Shown here one piece after another: positions 54,810-63,988 of a DNA stretch of 64,000 nucleotides. This stretch comes from Pelomicrobium methylotrophicum. GTDB lineage: Bacteria; Pseudomonadota; Gammaproteobacteria; Burkholderiales; UBA6910. Made by a program: the position numbers and the translations under genes. The notes under the pieces were generated by a model. The model was not told the DNA's origin and did not search any database. It worked only from the letters and a program-made list of their open reading frames with translations. The DNA lies in contig NZ_VPFL01000004.1 in the NCBI RefSeq assembly GCF_008014345.1, positions 62,001 to 126,000 of the forward strand, in the 5' to 3' direction. Positions within the stretch are counted from its first letter, which is position 1; each line of letters opens with the position of its first letter.

Positions 54810-55334
54810 ATGAACGCGCTGCTTGCCCGCGCCCGCGCCATACGCCTGGCCGCGTTTGACGTGGACGGGGTTCTCACGGACGGACGGCTTTACTACACCG
54901 ATACCGGCGAGGAGCTGAAGGCGTTTAGCAGCGTGGACGGCCATGGGCTCAAGATGCTGGCCGACACAGGCGTCCATCTCGCCATCATCACCGGCCGCAG
55001 CGCCCGGCTGGTGGAGCACCGGGCTCGCAACCTGGGCGTGGAGTTCCTGTTCCAAGGCGTAAGCGACAAGGCGGCCGTACTCGAGAAGCTGTTAGGCGAG
55101 TTGGGATTGGAAGCACGGGAGGCAGCCTTCATGGGCGACGACGTGGTGGACCTGCCGGTCCTGCGCCGGTGCGGGCTGGCCCTGACGGTGCCCGAAGCGC
55201 CTGCGCTGGTCAGGCATCATGCCCATTACGTGACCCAGTCGAACGGCGGAAGAGGCGCCGTGCGGGAAGTCTGCGAGCTGATCATGCTGGCCCAGGGAAC
55301 CCTGGACCGCAAGCTGGCGCCTGAGCAGTCCTGA
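54810..55334 (+). CDS. kdsC: 3-deoxy-D-manno-octulosonate 8-phosphate phosphatase
   Basis: A 174-residue HAD phosphatase of the tetrameric KdsC type, making Kdo for the LPS inner core. HAD motif I is FDVDGVLTDG, motif II the Thr in ITGRSA, motif III/IV GDDVVDLPVL. The C-terminal GGRGAVREVCELI segment is diagnostic for KdsC. The ATG at 54810 aligns with the family; an earlier in-frame ATG gives an unlikely tail. The isomerase gene kdsD, which normally precedes it, is absent here. lptC follows after 16 bases. Confidence 0.95.
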   Translation: MNALLARARAIRLAAFDVDGVLTDGRLYYTDTGEELKAFSSVDGHGLKMLADTGVHLAIITGRSARLVEHRARNLGVEFLFQGVSDKAAVLEKLLGELGLEAREAAFMGDDVVDLPVLRRCGLALTVPEAPALVRHHAHYVTQSNGGRGAVREVCELIMLAQGTLDRKLAPEQS

Positions 55335-55350
55335 GCCGCGACCCGTCGCC

Positions 55351-55941
55351 GTGGATCTGGTTCGCCTTCTAGACCGCGTGGCTTCCTTTTTTCCCGTCCT
55401 GCTGCTGGCGGCGCTGGCAGCGCTTACCTACTGGCTCGACCGCTCGGTTCAGCCACCCGCGCCGGACCGCACGGCCTCCCTGCGCCACGATCCGGACTTC
55501 ATCGCCGAAGGCTTCTCCGCCGTGCAGCTCGGCCCGGACGGCCGCTCGCGCTACGTGATCTCCGGCCAGCGACTGATCCATTACCCCGATGACGACACGG
55601 CCCACGTGGAGGAACCCAGGGTGCTGGTCACCGAGCCGGACAAGCCGCCGGTGCGCATCTCCGCCCGCCGGGGAATGGTCTCCGCCGATGCCGAGCATGT
55701 GTACCTGATGGACGAGGTGCGCATCGAACGCAGCGGCCAGGGAGAGGAAAGCGAAGCGGTGCTCACCACCCGCTTCCTTCACCTCCTGCCCAAGGAGGAG
55801 CTCGCGAGGACCGACGAACCCGTGACGCTGCAGAACGCCAATACCGTGATCCACGGCGTTGGCTTAGAATTCAACCACAAGACGCGAATCGTGACCATCC
55901 ACCAGGTGAAAGGTCGATATGCCCAGGCGAACGGGCGCTGA
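55351..55941 (+). CDS. lptC: LPS export protein LptC
   Basis: A 196-residue bitopic inner-membrane protein: one N-terminal helix (FFPVLLLAALAALTYWLDRS), then a periplasmic jellyroll (HDPDFIAEGFSAVQLGPDG; NTVIHGVGLEFNHKTRIV). It passes LPS from the LptBFG transporter to LptA. GTG start. Its 3' end overlaps lptA by 23 bases. Confidence 0.93.
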   Translation: MDLVRLLDRVASFFPVLLLAALAALTYWLDRSVQPPAPDRTASLRHDPDFIAEGFSAVQLGPDGRSRYVISGQRLIHYPDDDTAHVEEPRVLVTEPDKPPVRISARRGMVSADAEHVYLMDEVRIERSGQGEESEAVLTTRFLHLLPKEELARTDEPVTLQNANTVIHGVGLEFNHKTRIVTIHQVKGRYAQANGR

Positions 55942-56521
55942 GCGGGCCCGGGCGCGGCTGCTGCCGCTGCTAGCCGCGGGCACGCTCGTTTGCGCGGTCG
56001 GCCTCGCGCAAGCCCAAAAGCCCGACCGGGAGCAGCCCGTCTACCTGGAGGCGGACACCGGCACCTTCGACAACGCCAAAAAGACGGCGGTCTTCACCGG
56101 CAATGTCGTGCTTACCCAGGGAACGCTCACGATTCGCGCGGATCGCATGGTGGTCACTCAGGACGCCGACGGCTTCCAGCACGGCGTCGCCTACGGCAAT
56201 CCAGCCTCGTTTCGTCAGAAGCGGGAAGGCACCGACGAGTGGATCGAAGGCTGGGCGAAGCGCATGGAATACAACAGCCGCACCGAAACCCTGGAGCTCT
56301 TCGAGGACGCACGCATGCGCCGGGGACAAGACGAAGTTCGGGGCAGCTACATCTCGTACAACGCCCAGACGGAACTGTTCCGCGTGCTGGGAAGCGGCAA
56401 GGAGGAAAACGCCAGAGGCGGGTCATCGGGTCGCGTGCGCGCCGTGATCCAGCCCAAGAACCGCGAGGGTGCCGACCGGGCATCGCCCTCGGGCGGCTCC
56501 GGAAGCGGCCGCTCCCGCTGA
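55919..56521 (+). CDS. lptA: LPS export protein LptA
   Basis: A 200-residue periplasmic protein with a signal peptide (LLPLLAAGTLVCAVGLAQAQ) and an OstA/LptA jellyroll (FDNAKKTAVFTGNVVLTQGT; YNSRTETLELFEDARM; SYISYNAQTELFRVLG). It forms the filament that carries LPS across the periplasm. The C-terminal 40 residues are Gly/Ser/Arg-rich and likely disordered. Confidence 0.95.
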   Translation: MPRRTGAERARARLLPLLAAGTLVCAVGLAQAQKPDREQPVYLEADTGTFDNAKKTAVFTGNVVLTQGTLTIRADRMVVTQDADGFQHGVAYGNPASFRQKREGTDEWIEGWAKRMEYNSRTETLELFEDARMRRGQDEVRGSYISYNAQTELFRVLGSGKEENARGGSSGRVRAVIQPKNREGADRASPSGGSGSGRSR

Positions 56522-56576
56522 AGCGTTCTGGCCGTCCCCTTGCCGGCCTGGCGTCGACCGCTGCGATTGACACGCC

Positions 56577-57299
56577 ATGAGCACCCTCAGAGTCGAGCGA
56601 CTGGAGAAACGCTACCGTTCCAGGACGGTGGTCAAAGACGTATCGCTGGAAGTCCACAGCGGCGAGGTGGTGGGCCTGCTGGGTCCCAACGGCGCAGGAA
56701 AGACCACCTGTTTCTACATGATGGTGGGGCTGGTGCCGCTCACCCGGGGCGCCATCTATCTGGACGACCGGGAGCTGTCCCACATGCCGATCCACCGCCG
56801 TGCTCGGTTGGGACTATCCTACCTCCCGCAGGAGGCGTCCATCTTCCGGCGGCTGAACGTGGCCGACAACATCCGGGCGGTGCTGGAGCTGCATACCGAC
56901 GATCCCCGCGAGATCGAAAACGAGCTCGACGACCTGCTCCACGAGCTGCACATCACCCACCTGCGCGCGAGCCCCGCCGTGAGCCTCTCCGGCGGGGAAC
57001 GCCGGCGCGTGGAGATCGCCCGGGCGCTGGCCAGCCGTCCGCGGTTCATCCTGCTCGACGAGCCCTTCGCCGGCGTCGATCCCATCGCCGTGCTCGACAT
57101 CCAGAAGATCGTGGGCTTTCTCAAGGAACGGGGCATCGGGATTCTGATCACCGACCACAATGTACGCGAAACACTCGGCATCTGCGACCGGGCCTACATC
57201 ATCAACGAGGGCTTGGTGCTCGCCAACGGCAAACCGGACGAAATCATTTATAATGAAAGCGTTCGCAAGGTCTATCTCGGCGAGAACTTTAGACTATAA
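56577..57299 (+). CDS. lptB: LPS export ATPase LptB
   Basis: A 240-residue ABC ATPase: Walker [10 protein letters not shown], a [13 protein letters not shown]-loop typical of LptB, signature [15 protein letters not shown], Walker [15 protein letters not shown] and H-loop ITDHNVRET. It drives LPS extraction at the inner membrane with LptF and LptG, encoded elsewhere. A TATAAT in its last codons may serve rpoN. Confidence 0.97.
   Translation: MSTLRVERLEKRYRSRTVVKDVSLEVHSGEVVGLLGPNGAGKTTCFYMMVGLVPLTRGAIYLDDRELSHMPIHRRARLGLSYLPQEASIFRRLNVADNIRAVLELHTDDPREIENELDDLLHELHITHLRASPAVSLSGGERRRVEIARALASRPRFILLDEPFAGVDPIAVLDIQKIVGFLKERGIGILITDHNVRETLGICDRAYIINEGLVLANGKPDEIIYNESVRKVYLGENFRL
57249..57254 (+). 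promoter_or_regulatory. Possible rpoN promoter inside the end of lptB
   Basis: TATAAT in codons for a conserved YNE of LptB. The 12-mer TCATTTATAATG around it is identical to that of the pilin promoter at 51945-51956. The -35 region is poor. It would give an rpoN leader of about 100 bases; it could also be chance, as the codons are constrained. Confidence 0.3.
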
Positions 57300-57358
57300 A
57301 TCAATGTCTTAAATACGAGTAGCAACTTTCATTCCGCAGTCCGCCTCACACCCGCTCC

Positions 57359-58795
57359 ATGAAGCCTTCTCTGCAGCTTAAGCTGACGCAGCACCTCGCG
57401 CTGACGCCCCAGTTGCAGCAGTCCATCCGACTTCTCCAGCTCTCGACCCTGGAGCTGAACCAGGAGGTGGAGCGAATTCTGCAGGAAAACCCCTTGCTCG
57501 AGTGCGAGGAAGACGAAGAATCGCTTCCACCGTTCCCCTCCGACCGCTCGGCGCTCCCCCTTGAATCCTTCGACGCTGCGGCACAGCGGGCGACACCGGA
57601 GACCGTCGAAGCCCCCCTGGCGCCGGACACGGGCTGGCTTGAGGACGAGGGCTCCTATCACGGACCTCGGGACGACGGCGAGGACCCGGGTTACCCCCAG
57701 CTTGCCGCCATGCAGCCGACGCTGCGCGATCACTTGAACTGGCAGCTCACCCTGACGCAGCTCAGCGAGCGCGACCGCAAGCTCACGCAGCTGCTGATCG
57801 ACGCCCTCGACGACGACGGCTACCTGACCCAGGACCTGGACGAGCTGCTCGCCCTGCTTCCGCCGGAGCTGGGGGTGGAGCGCGACGAGCTCGTGATTGC
57901 GCTCAAGCACCTGCAAAACCTGGACCCGCCGGGCGTCGGCGCACGCAATCTCAAGGAATGCCTGCTGCTGCAGCTCAAAGCCCTTCCGGAAGACACTCCC
58001 TACGTGAAGCAAGCGCTCGCGGTGGTGGAAAATCATCTCGAGGCGCTGGCGGCCCGTGACTACAACAAGCTGAAACGGGCCCTCGGCTGCGACGAGCAAT
58101 GCCTCAAGCAGGTGCAGATGTTGATCACCCGCCTCAATCCGCGTCCAGGCTCGGATTTCGCCCAGGTCGAGGCGCGCTACGTGGTGCCGGACGTGATCGT
58201 CAAGAAGGTGAAAGGCGCCTGGGTGGCAAGTCTCAACCCTGAGGCGATGCCCAGGCTTCGCATCAACCGCATGTACGCCGATATCCTGAGCCGCAACCGG
58301 GACGCCAGCCACCAGCAGCTTACGGCGCAGCTCCAAGAAGCGAAGTGGCTCATCAAGAACGTGCAGCAGCGGTTCGACACCATCCTGCGGGTGGCGCAGG
58401 CCATCGTGGACCGCCAGCGGCACTTCTTCGAGCATGGGGAGGTGGCGATGCGGCCGCTGGTGCTGCGAGAGATCGCCGAGACCTTGGGACTGCACGAATC
58501 CACGGTGTCGCGAGTGACCTCCCAGAAATATATGCTCACCCCCCGGGGCACTTTCGAGCTCAAGTATTTCTTTGGAAGCCACGTCCAAACAGAAGCCGGC
58601 GGCGCCTGTTCGGCAACCGCCATCCGCGCCCTCATCAAGCAACTGGTCAGCGCGGAGGATTCCCGGCGTCCGCTCTCGGACAGCCAGATCTCCGAGATTC
58701 TCGGCCAGCAGGGCATCATGGTGGCGCGCCGCACCGTCGCCAAGTACCGGGAATCCTTGCAGATCCTCCCGGCCAATCTGCGCAAATCCCTATGA
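57359..58795 (+). CDS. rpoN: RNA polymerase sigma-54 factor
   Basis: A 478-residue sigma-54. The Gln/Leu-rich region I ([20 protein letters not shown]) that contacts activators is followed by an acidic region II (about 50-115), the core-binding domain, the HTH ([18 protein letters not shown]) and the RpoN box ([10 protein letters not shown]) near the C-terminus, which reads the -24 element. It directs transcription dependent on bacterial enhancer-binding proteins, including nitrogen and often pilus or flagellar genes. It lies in the conserved lptB-rpoN-hpf-ptsN order. Confidence 0.97.
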   Translation: MKPSLQLKLTQHLALTPQLQQSIRLLQLSTLELNQEVERILQENPLLECEEDEESLPPFPSDRSALPLESFDAAAQRATPETVEAPLAPDTGWLEDEGSYHGPRDDGEDPGYPQLAAMQPTLRDHLNWQLTLTQLSERDRKLTQLLIDALDDDGYLTQDLDELLALLPPELGVERDELVIALKHLQNLDPPGVGARNLKECLLLQLKALPEDTPYVKQALAVVENHLEALAARDYNKLKRALGCDEQCLKQVQMLITRLNPRPGSDFAQVEARYVVPDVIVKKVKGAWVASLNPEAMPRLRINRMYADILSRNRDASHQQLTAQLQEAKWLIKNVQQRFDTILRVAQAIVDRQRHFFEHGEVAMRPLVLREIAETLGLHESTVSRVTSQKYMLTPRGTFELKYFFGSHVQTEAGGACSATAIRALIKQLVSAEDSRRPLSDSQISEILGQQGIMVARRTVAKYRESLQILPANLRKSL

Positions 58796-58808
58796 CAAAG
58801 GAGATGCC

Positions 58809-59132
58809 ATGAACCTCACTGTGACCGGGCATCACATCGACGTGACGCCGGCAATCCGCGATTATCTGACTTCCAAGCTGGAGCGGGTGACCCGCCACTT
58901 CGACCATGTGATCGACATCAACGTGATTCTGTCGGTGGAGAAGATGAGGCAGAAAGTGGAGGCCAACGTCCATGTCCGGGGTAAGGATATCTTCGTGGAG
59001 GCCGACGACACCGACATGTACGCGGCCATCGACAGCCTGGTGGACAAGCTCGACCGCACCGTGCTGCGACACAAGGAGAAACAGGTCGAGCGCCGCAACG
59101 GCGGAGGTGCCAAGCCATTGCCGAGCGAATAG
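58809..59132 (+). CDS. hpf: Ribosome hibernation promoting factor (short form)
   Basis: A 107-residue HPF/YfiA protein (MNLTVTGHHIDVTPAIRDYL; SKLERVTRHFDHVIDINVIL), the short type that stabilises 100S ribosome dimers in resting cells. It follows rpoN by 13 bases with an AAAGGAGA site. The family's basic surface residues are present. Confidence 0.95.
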   Translation: MNLTVTGHHIDVTPAIRDYLTSKLERVTRHFDHVIDINVILSVEKMRQKVEANVHVRGKDIFVEADDTDMYAAIDSLVDKLDRTVLRHKEKQVERRNGGGAKPLPSE

Positions 59133-59176
59133 GAACGCGTACGCTGTTTCCCCAGCCCAAGGGAGCCGGAATCGAC

Positions 59177-59218
59177 GCGGCCCGTGTGCAAGCGAGCCTC
59201 GCTCGCCCGCCGGGCCGC
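59177..59218 (+). other. Two-step hairpin between hpf and ptsN
   Basis: GCGGCCCG (59177-59184) pairs with CGGGCCGC (59211-59218), with an inner GCGAG/CTCGC stem. No T-run follows directly (CAATTGC then TTTT), so it may be an attenuator or an RNA-processing/stability element rather than a terminator. Confidence 0.4.
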
Positions 59219-59240
59219 AATTGCTTTTCGACGACTCGCC

Positions 59241-59726
59241 ATGAACCTGATCTCCAAACTGCTTCCTGAATCCAACATCCTCCTCGACCTGGAATGCGCG
59301 AGCAAGAAGCGCGTATTCGAACAGGTCGGGCTGCTGTTCGAAAACCAGCTGAGCATCGCCCGCAGCCTCTGTTTCGACAGCCTGTTCGCGCGCGAGAAGC
59401 TCGGCTCTACCGGCCTTGGCCAGGGCGTGGCCATCCCGCACGGGCGGATCAAGGGGCTTAAGGAGGCGGTAGGCGCGTTCGTGCGCGTGCGCGAGCCGAT
59501 CGCTTTCGATGCGCCGGACAACAAGCCTGTCCAGCTCATCTTCGTGCTGCTGGTGCCCGAACGGGCCACCGACCAGCATCTGCAAATCCTCTCCGAGCTG
59601 GCGCAGATGTTCAGCGACAAGGCGTTCAGGCAGCAGCTGCTCACGGCCAAGACGGCCCACGACGTGCACCTTCTGTTCGAAAACTGGGAGCCCCATGCCC
59701 CAAGTCAGCGTAGCGCGGCTGTTTGA
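59241..59726 (+). CDS. ptsN: Nitrogen PTS IIA protein
   Basis: A 161-residue EIIA-Ntr with the phospho-acceptor His in GVAIPHGRI (about residue 73). It relays phosphate status to nitrogen, potassium and envelope control. The ATG at 59241 is preferred; the frame upstream is inside a hairpin. No EI-Ntr (ptsP) or NPr gene lies beside it. Its 3' end overlaps hprK by 32 bases. Confidence 0.95.
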   Translation: MNLISKLLPESNILLDLECASKKRVFEQVGLLFENQLSIARSLCFDSLFAREKLGSTGLGQGVAIPHGRIKGLKEAVGAFVRVREPIAFDAPDNKPVQLIFVLLVPERATDQHLQILSELAQMFSDKAFRQQLLTAKTAHDVHLLFENWEPHAPSQRSAAV

Positions 59727-60645
59727 GGACAACCGGGAAAAGCTGGCCCTGCGCTGGGTGGCCGGCCGGGAGGGCGCGTCCAGGTCCCTCGATTCGAGCG
59801 CGATTCTTCATTCGACCAAAGGCCTCATCGGCCACCTGAATTTCATCCACCCCAACTGGATCCAGGTGCTCTCCACCTCGGAGACCGACTACATCTCCCA
59901 CTTGGACGCCGCGCCTCTGCACCAGTTGTTCGAGACCGGGACGGTCTGTTTCATCGTCGCGGGCAACGAACAACCCCCGGAGATTCTGAAAAAGCTCGCC
60001 GACCAGACCGCCACCCCGCTCCTCGCCTCGCCGCAGGCAAGCCTGGAGCTCATGTGGCTGTTGCGGCATTACCTGCATAAGGCGCTCGCCCCCTCGACTT
60101 CGATGCACGGCGTGTTCCTGGACGTGCTGGGCATGGGGGTGCTGATCACGGGAGACTCCGGCGTAGGGAAAAGCGAGCTGGGCCTGGAGCTCATCTCCCG
60201 GGGCAGCGGACTGGTGGCCGACGACGTCGTCGAGATCTATCGGGTCGCGCCGGAAACGCTGGAGGGACGCTGTCCGCCCCTGCTGAGGGACTTCCTGGAG
60301 GTGCGGGGCCTGGGCGTGCTCAACATCCGCACCATTTTCGGCGAAACCGCGGTGCGCCCGAAGATGAACCTGAAACTCATCGTCCACCTTGAACGTCCCG
60401 CCGCCACCGACCTCGCCTCCATGGAGCGGCTGCCGTTGGAGGCGAGCTTCGAAGAAGTGCTGGGCGTCCCCGTGCGACGGGTGAACATTCCCGTCGCCCC
60501 GGGGCGCAACCTCGCCGTGCTGGTGGAAGCGGCGGTGCGTAACACCATTCTTCAGTTGCGCGGCTACGACAGCACGCGCGAGTTTATCCGGCGCCACGAG
60601 CGCCATCTGATGGACGAGGGCTCCGGCCCGGACAAGGACGACTGA
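59695..60645 (+). CDS. hprK: HPr kinase/phosphorylase
   Basis: A 316-residue HprK: N-terminal domain, then a P-loop GDSGVGKS (153-160), the DDVVEI motif and the family signature VRGLGVLNIRTIFGE. It phosphorylates or dephosphorylates HPr on serine. In betaproteobacteria it lies with ptsN and rapZ and is often linked to virulence or envelope regulation rather than sugar repression. It starts inside the end of ptsN. Confidence 0.96.
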   Translation: MPQVSVARLFEDNREKLALRWVAGREGASRSLDSSAILHSTKGLIGHLNFIHPNWIQVLSTSETDYISHLDAAPLHQLFETGTVCFIVAGNEQPPEILKKLADQTATPLLASPQASLELMWLLRHYLHKALAPSTSMHGVFLDVLGMGVLITGDSGVGKSELGLELISRGSGLVADDVVEIYRVAPETLEGRCPPLLRDFLEVRGLGVLNIRTIFGETAVRPKMNLKLIVHLERPAATDLASMERLPLEASFEEVLGVPVRRVNIPVAPGRNLAVLVEAAVRNTILQLRGYDSTREFIRRHERHLMDEGSGPDKDD

Positions 60646-60696
60646 GCCCAAGTCGCATCCAAATCGTCATCGATTGCCGGCTCGACGAACTCCGCC

Positions 60697-61545
60697 ATGG
60701 CGCAGCCCATGCAGCTCATCTTCATCAGCGGCCTGTCGGGGTCAGGCAAAAGCATCGCCCTGAAGGTGCTCGAGGACAGCGGGTATTACTGCGTGGACAA
60801 CCTGCCCGTGCGGCTGCTGCCCGAGACCGCCGCCTACCTTGAGCGCCATGGCTACGCCAGGGTGGCCGTCTCCATCGACGCGAGGAGCGGCGACGGGCTC
60901 CCGCTGTTGCCGGCCCAAATCACGGCCCTGCGCGAGCGGGGCGTGGATGCGCGCCTGCTGTTCCTCGAGGCCAACACGGAAACGCTGGTCAAGCGTTTCT
61001 CCGAGACGCGGCGGCGTCATCCGCTCGCCACCGGCAACCTGACGCTTCCCGAGTGCATCGAGCGCGAGCGCGAGCTGCTGGCCGACATCGCCGACGGCGC
61101 CCATCGCATCGACACCAGCGACATCTCGCCCAATACGCTGCGCAGCTGGATCAAGGACTTCATCCATATCGACCGCTCGCGCCTGACGCTGCTGTTCCAG
61201 TCCTTCGGATTCAAGCACGGCATCCCCTTGGACGCGGACCTGGTGTTCGACGTCCGGTGCCTGCCCAACCCCCACTACGATCCGAGGTTGCGGCCCTTGA
61301 CCGGCAAGGACCCGGAGGTCATCGCCTATCTGGAGAGCATTCCCAACGTGGAGCGCATGCTGGCCGACATCCGCGCCTTCGTGGCCAACTGGCTTCCGTG
61401 CTTCATCCAGGACAACCGCAGCTACCTGACGGTGGCCCTGGGCTGCACCGGCGGCCAGCACCGCTCGGTGTACATGGTGGAGCGCCTTGCCGCCCACTTC
61501 CGAACGGAAGTGCAAGTGCTGGTGCGCCACCGGGAACTCACTTGA
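60697..61545 (+). CDS. rapZ: RNase adapter protein RapZ
   Basis: A 282-residue RapZ: P-loop GLSGSGKS (12-19), a Walker B-like region with VSIDARSG, and a C-terminal RNA-binding domain ending in the family motif [16 protein letters not shown]. In E. coli it targets GlmZ RNA to RNase E; in betaproteobacteria the target is not settled. It follows hprK by 51 bases and may have its own signals there. Confidence 0.96.
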   Translation: MAQPMQLIFISGLSGSGKSIALKVLEDSGYYCVDNLPVRLLPETAAYLERHGYARVAVSIDARSGDGLPLLPAQITALRERGVDARLLFLEANTETLVKRFSETRRRHPLATGNLTLPECIERERELLADIADGAHRIDTSDISPNTLRSWIKDFIHIDRSRLTLLFQSFGFKHGIPLDADLVFDVRCLPNPHYDPRLRPLTGKDPEVIAYLESIPNVERMLADIRAFVANWLPCFIQDNRSYLTVALGCTGGQHRSVYMVERLAAHFRTEVQVLVRHRELT

Positions 61546-61600
61546 GGCTCGAGCGGCCCGTGTTAAAGTACCCGTGACTGTCCGCTCACCCTTCTGCCCC

Positions 61601-61975
61601 ATGCCGCTCGGGTCCCACGTCAAGGCGGGAGATGTCTTGGTCCTCGTCATCGGCTTGATGCTCACCGCGGCGCTCGCCGCGCACGTCTGGAAGCCGGGCG
61701 CTGCGGAGCGGGCCGTCGTTCGCAGCGGCGGCCAGGTGATCGCGGAGCTTGAGCTCCATGGCGATCACGTGCTCAGCGTGCCTGGACCGCTGGGGGTGAC
61801 CCGGGTGCGCGTAGCCGAAGGCCGGGTGCGGGTGGAGTCCGACCCCAGCCCGCTGCAGCTTTGCGTCAAGCGCGGCTGGCTCGCCCATCCCGGGGACGTG
61901 GCGGTATGTCTGCCTAATCAAGTGAGCGTGGAGCTGGAAGGCGCGACGAAACGCTATGACACCCTCGCCTACTGA
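61601..61975 (+). CDS. NusG-domain-II-like membrane-anchored protein
   Basis: A 124-residue protein with one N-terminal helix (AGDVLVLVIGLMLTAALAAH) and a NusG domain II-like barrel (GQVIAELELHGDHVLSVPGP; MCVKRGWLAHPGD-type end, here LCVKRGWLAHPGDVAVCLP). Such proteins are usually encoded next to a Gx transporter gene, as here; the role is unknown but is often near ApbE/flavin genes. The ATG at 61601 gives a sensible N-terminus; a GTG nine codons earlier is the alternative. It overlaps the next gene by 20 bases. Confidence 0.8.
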   Translation: MPLGSHVKAGDVLVLVIGLMLTAALAAHVWKPGAAERAVVRSGGQVIAELELHGDHVLSVPGPLGVTRVRVAEGRVRVESDPSPLQLCVKRGWLAHPGDVAVCLPNQVSVELEGATKRYDTLAY

Positions 61976-62510
61976 GATCGCCGTCACCGAGGAGGACCGC
62001 CGCATCGCGCGCCTTGCCGCGTGGGCCATGGGCTTGGCGCTGGTGGATGCCGCCATCCCCACCCTCATTCCCGGGGTGAAGCCGGGGCTGGCCAACATCG
62101 TGGTGCTGATCGTGCTGGTGCGCTATGGCCTGTCCACCGCAGCCTGGGTGTCGCTGCTGCGGGTGGTGGCGGCGGCGATGGCTTTCGGCAGCTTTCTCAC
62201 GCCGGGCTTCTTCCTGAGCCTTGCCGGTGCCAGCGCAAGCCTCGCGGCGCTCGCCGCGACCCGCCGGTTGCCCCGGGACTGGTTCGGCCCCGTCTCCCAC
62301 AGCGTGATCGCCGCGCTTGCCCACGTGGCCGGCCAGCTCGCAGTGGCCGCGGCCTGGCTCCTGCCGGCCGCCGCGGTGCTGAAGCTCTCCCCGGTGTTCG
62401 CATTGGCTGCTCTCGTCTTTGGAACGGTGAACGGGCTGGTGGCCGCCCGGCTTCTGTCCGCCACCGAAGAGGCAGGCACCGCGCTGACGCCCGCCGCGGA
62501 GGTCCGGTGA
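61956..62510 (+). CDS. Gx transporter family membrane protein
   Basis: A 184-residue membrane protein with five to six helices. The pattern LVDAAIPTLIPGVKPGLANI is typical of the Gx transporter (heptaprenyl diphosphate synthase component I-like) family, whose members resemble ECF-type substrate-binding subunits. Substrate unknown. It starts inside the preceding NusG-domain-II gene and its stop overlaps the ubiX start. Confidence 0.85.
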   Translation: MTPSPTEIAVTEEDRRIARLAAWAMGLALVDAAIPTLIPGVKPGLANIVVLIVLVRYGLSTAAWVSLLRVVAAAMAFGSFLTPGFFLSLAGASASLAALAATRRLPRDWFGPVSHSVIAALAHVAGQLAVAAAWLLPAAAVLKLSPVFALAALVFGTVNGLVAARLLSATEEAGTALTPAAEVR

Positions 62511-63121
62511 AGACCGTCACGCTGGCCTTCACCGGGGCCTCCGGCATGCCCTACGGGGTGAGGCTCCTAGAATGCCTGATCGGGGCCGGCGTGCAGGTGT
62601 ATTTGATCTATTCCCAGGTCGCCCAAGTGGTGGCGCGCCAGGAGATGGACCTCAGCCTGCCCGGCCGGGCCGCGGAAGCCCAGGCGTGGCTTTCCGAGCG
62701 CTTCCATGCCCAGCCGGACCAGTTGCGGGTGTTCGGGCGGGAGGAGTGGTACGCGCCGGTGGCCTCCGGGTCCAATCCGGCCGATGCCATGGTCATCTGC
62801 CCCTGCACCATGGGGACGCTCGCCGCCATCGCCGCCGGCCTGGCGGAGAACCTGATCCAGCGCGCCGCCGACGTGATGCTCAAGGAGCGCCGGCCCCTGA
62901 TCCTGGTGCCCCGGGAGACGCCCCTGTCGGCGATCCACCTGGAAAACATGCTAAACCTGGCCCGGGCCGGTGCGGTCATTCTTCCTGCGAACCCGGGCTT
63001 CTACCACCGGCCCGCCACGGTCCAGGCCCTGGTGGACTTCGTCGTGGCGCGCGTGCTGGACCAGCTGGGAATACCCAATGCCCTGATCCCGCGCTGGGGC
63101 GCATCCCCCGAGGGCGCCTGA
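62507..63121 (+). CDS. ubiX: Flavin prenyltransferase UbiX
   Basis: A 204-residue UbiX, joining a dimethylallyl group to FMN to make the prenylated cofactor used by UbiD decarboxylases in ubiquinone synthesis. FTGASGMPYGVRLLE at the N-terminus, SGSNPADAMVICPCTMGTLA in the middle, and PRETPLSAIHLENML in the C-terminal half are family hallmarks. GTG start with a strong GGAGGTC site, overlapping the previous stop. No ubiD gene is in the window. Confidence 0.96.
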   Translation: MKTVTLAFTGASGMPYGVRLLECLIGAGVQVYLIYSQVAQVVARQEMDLSLPGRAAEAQAWLSERFHAQPDQLRVFGREEWYAPVASGSNPADAMVICPCTMGTLAAIAAGLAENLIQRAADVMLKERRPLILVPRETPLSAIHLENMLNLARAGAVILPANPGFYHRPATVQALVDFVVARVLDQLGIPNALIPRWGASPEGA

Positions 63122-63265
63122 GGCCCGCCTCGCCCTCTGCCGCCCCTCGGCCGGCGGCACGCGCCTGCCCGGGGTCCTCTTCCCGCTGCAGGCGGCGAGC
63201 CCGCGCCAGAAAGGGCTTGAACTCCAACGCCACGAGCGGCGCCATCGAGGCGCGCCAGCCTTCGG

Positions 63266-63988
63266 TCACTCCTGCCCGAAGTAGCCGGGGAAATCCCGCG
63301 CGTAGCAGGGCGGCGATGCCGGCGCTGCGCCCTCCTGCGACGCATACACCTCAGGAAGGCCCCGGGCTTGCGCCAAAGCCGCGAAGTGGGTGCGGGCCGT
63401 GGACGGATCGACAAACCGGGCGTGCCCGCCGTCCACGAGACGCACGCCCGCCTCCGTCACGATGAAATCCATGGGGATATCGTGGGGCTGAGCCAGCAGG
63501 TCCGGCAGCCGCTGCATCTCGAAGGCCACCGCCACGGCGATGGGACGCGGCTTGGCGGCCGCCAAGGTGCGGTCGAAGTAGCCGCCCCCGTAACCGAGGC
63601 GATAGCCACGATCGTCGAACGCCACCGGGGGCACGAAGGCCACGTGCGGCGTCACCACGGCAGTGCCCACGGGGACCGGAATGCCGTACACTTCGGCCCG
63701 GGTCGGCGCGCCAGGCCACCAGCGCCGAAATTCCAGGGGACCTCGCTTGTCCACCACGGCCGGGAGCGCCGTGACCGCGCCCCGCTGACGGAACGTGCGC
63801 GCAGGAAAGCGGGCATCGTATTCTCCCTTGTACGGCCAGCACAAGCCCACGATCCACCCCTTGCCGATGGGAAACGCCCGCTCCAAGATCTCGGTGATGG
63901 CCGCTTGACAGCGCCGCCGGGTCGGCCCGTCCATGCGGTTGCGCCGGGCGATGAGCAGCGGTCTAAGCTGCCGCCGCCAGGCCGCCAC
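63266..63988 (-). CDS. 5-formyltetrahydrofolate cyclo-ligase, 5' end at or beyond window edge
   Basis: At least 240 residues of 5-FCL, which converts 5-formyl-THF to 5,10-methenyl-THF with ATP. Motifs: Arg-rich N-terminus WRRQLRPLLIARRN, PVAFDDRGYRLGYGGGYFDR with the ATP-binding Gly-Gly-Gly-Tyr, and a C-terminal extension of about 40 residues beyond the usual end. A GTG at 63988 has GGAGG just upstream, but the frame stays open to the edge, so the true start may be outside. No 6S RNA-like structure, which often lies next to this gene, can be judged from here. The 144-base gap to ubiX holds no convincing gene. Confidence 0.9.
   Translation of the reverse strand: MAAWRRQLRPLLIARRNRMDGPTRRRCQAAITEILERAFPIGKGWIVGLCWPYKGEYDARFPARTFRQRGAVTALPAVVDKRGPLEFRRWWPGAPTRAEVYGIPVPVGTAVVTPHVAFVPPVAFDDRGYRLGYGGGYFDRTLAAAKPRPIAVAVAFEMQRLPDLLAQPHDIPMDFIVTEAGVRLVDGGHARFVDPSTARTHFAALAQARGLPEVYASQEGAAPASPPCYARDFPGYFGQE

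Noticed and set aside
62976-63269. 97-codon minus-strand frame whose GTG overlaps the cyclo-ligase stop (GTGA)
   Set aside because: Half of it lies antisense to ubiX and its composition (Arg/Pro/Gly) is that of a shadow frame in GC-rich DNA; no family resemblance.
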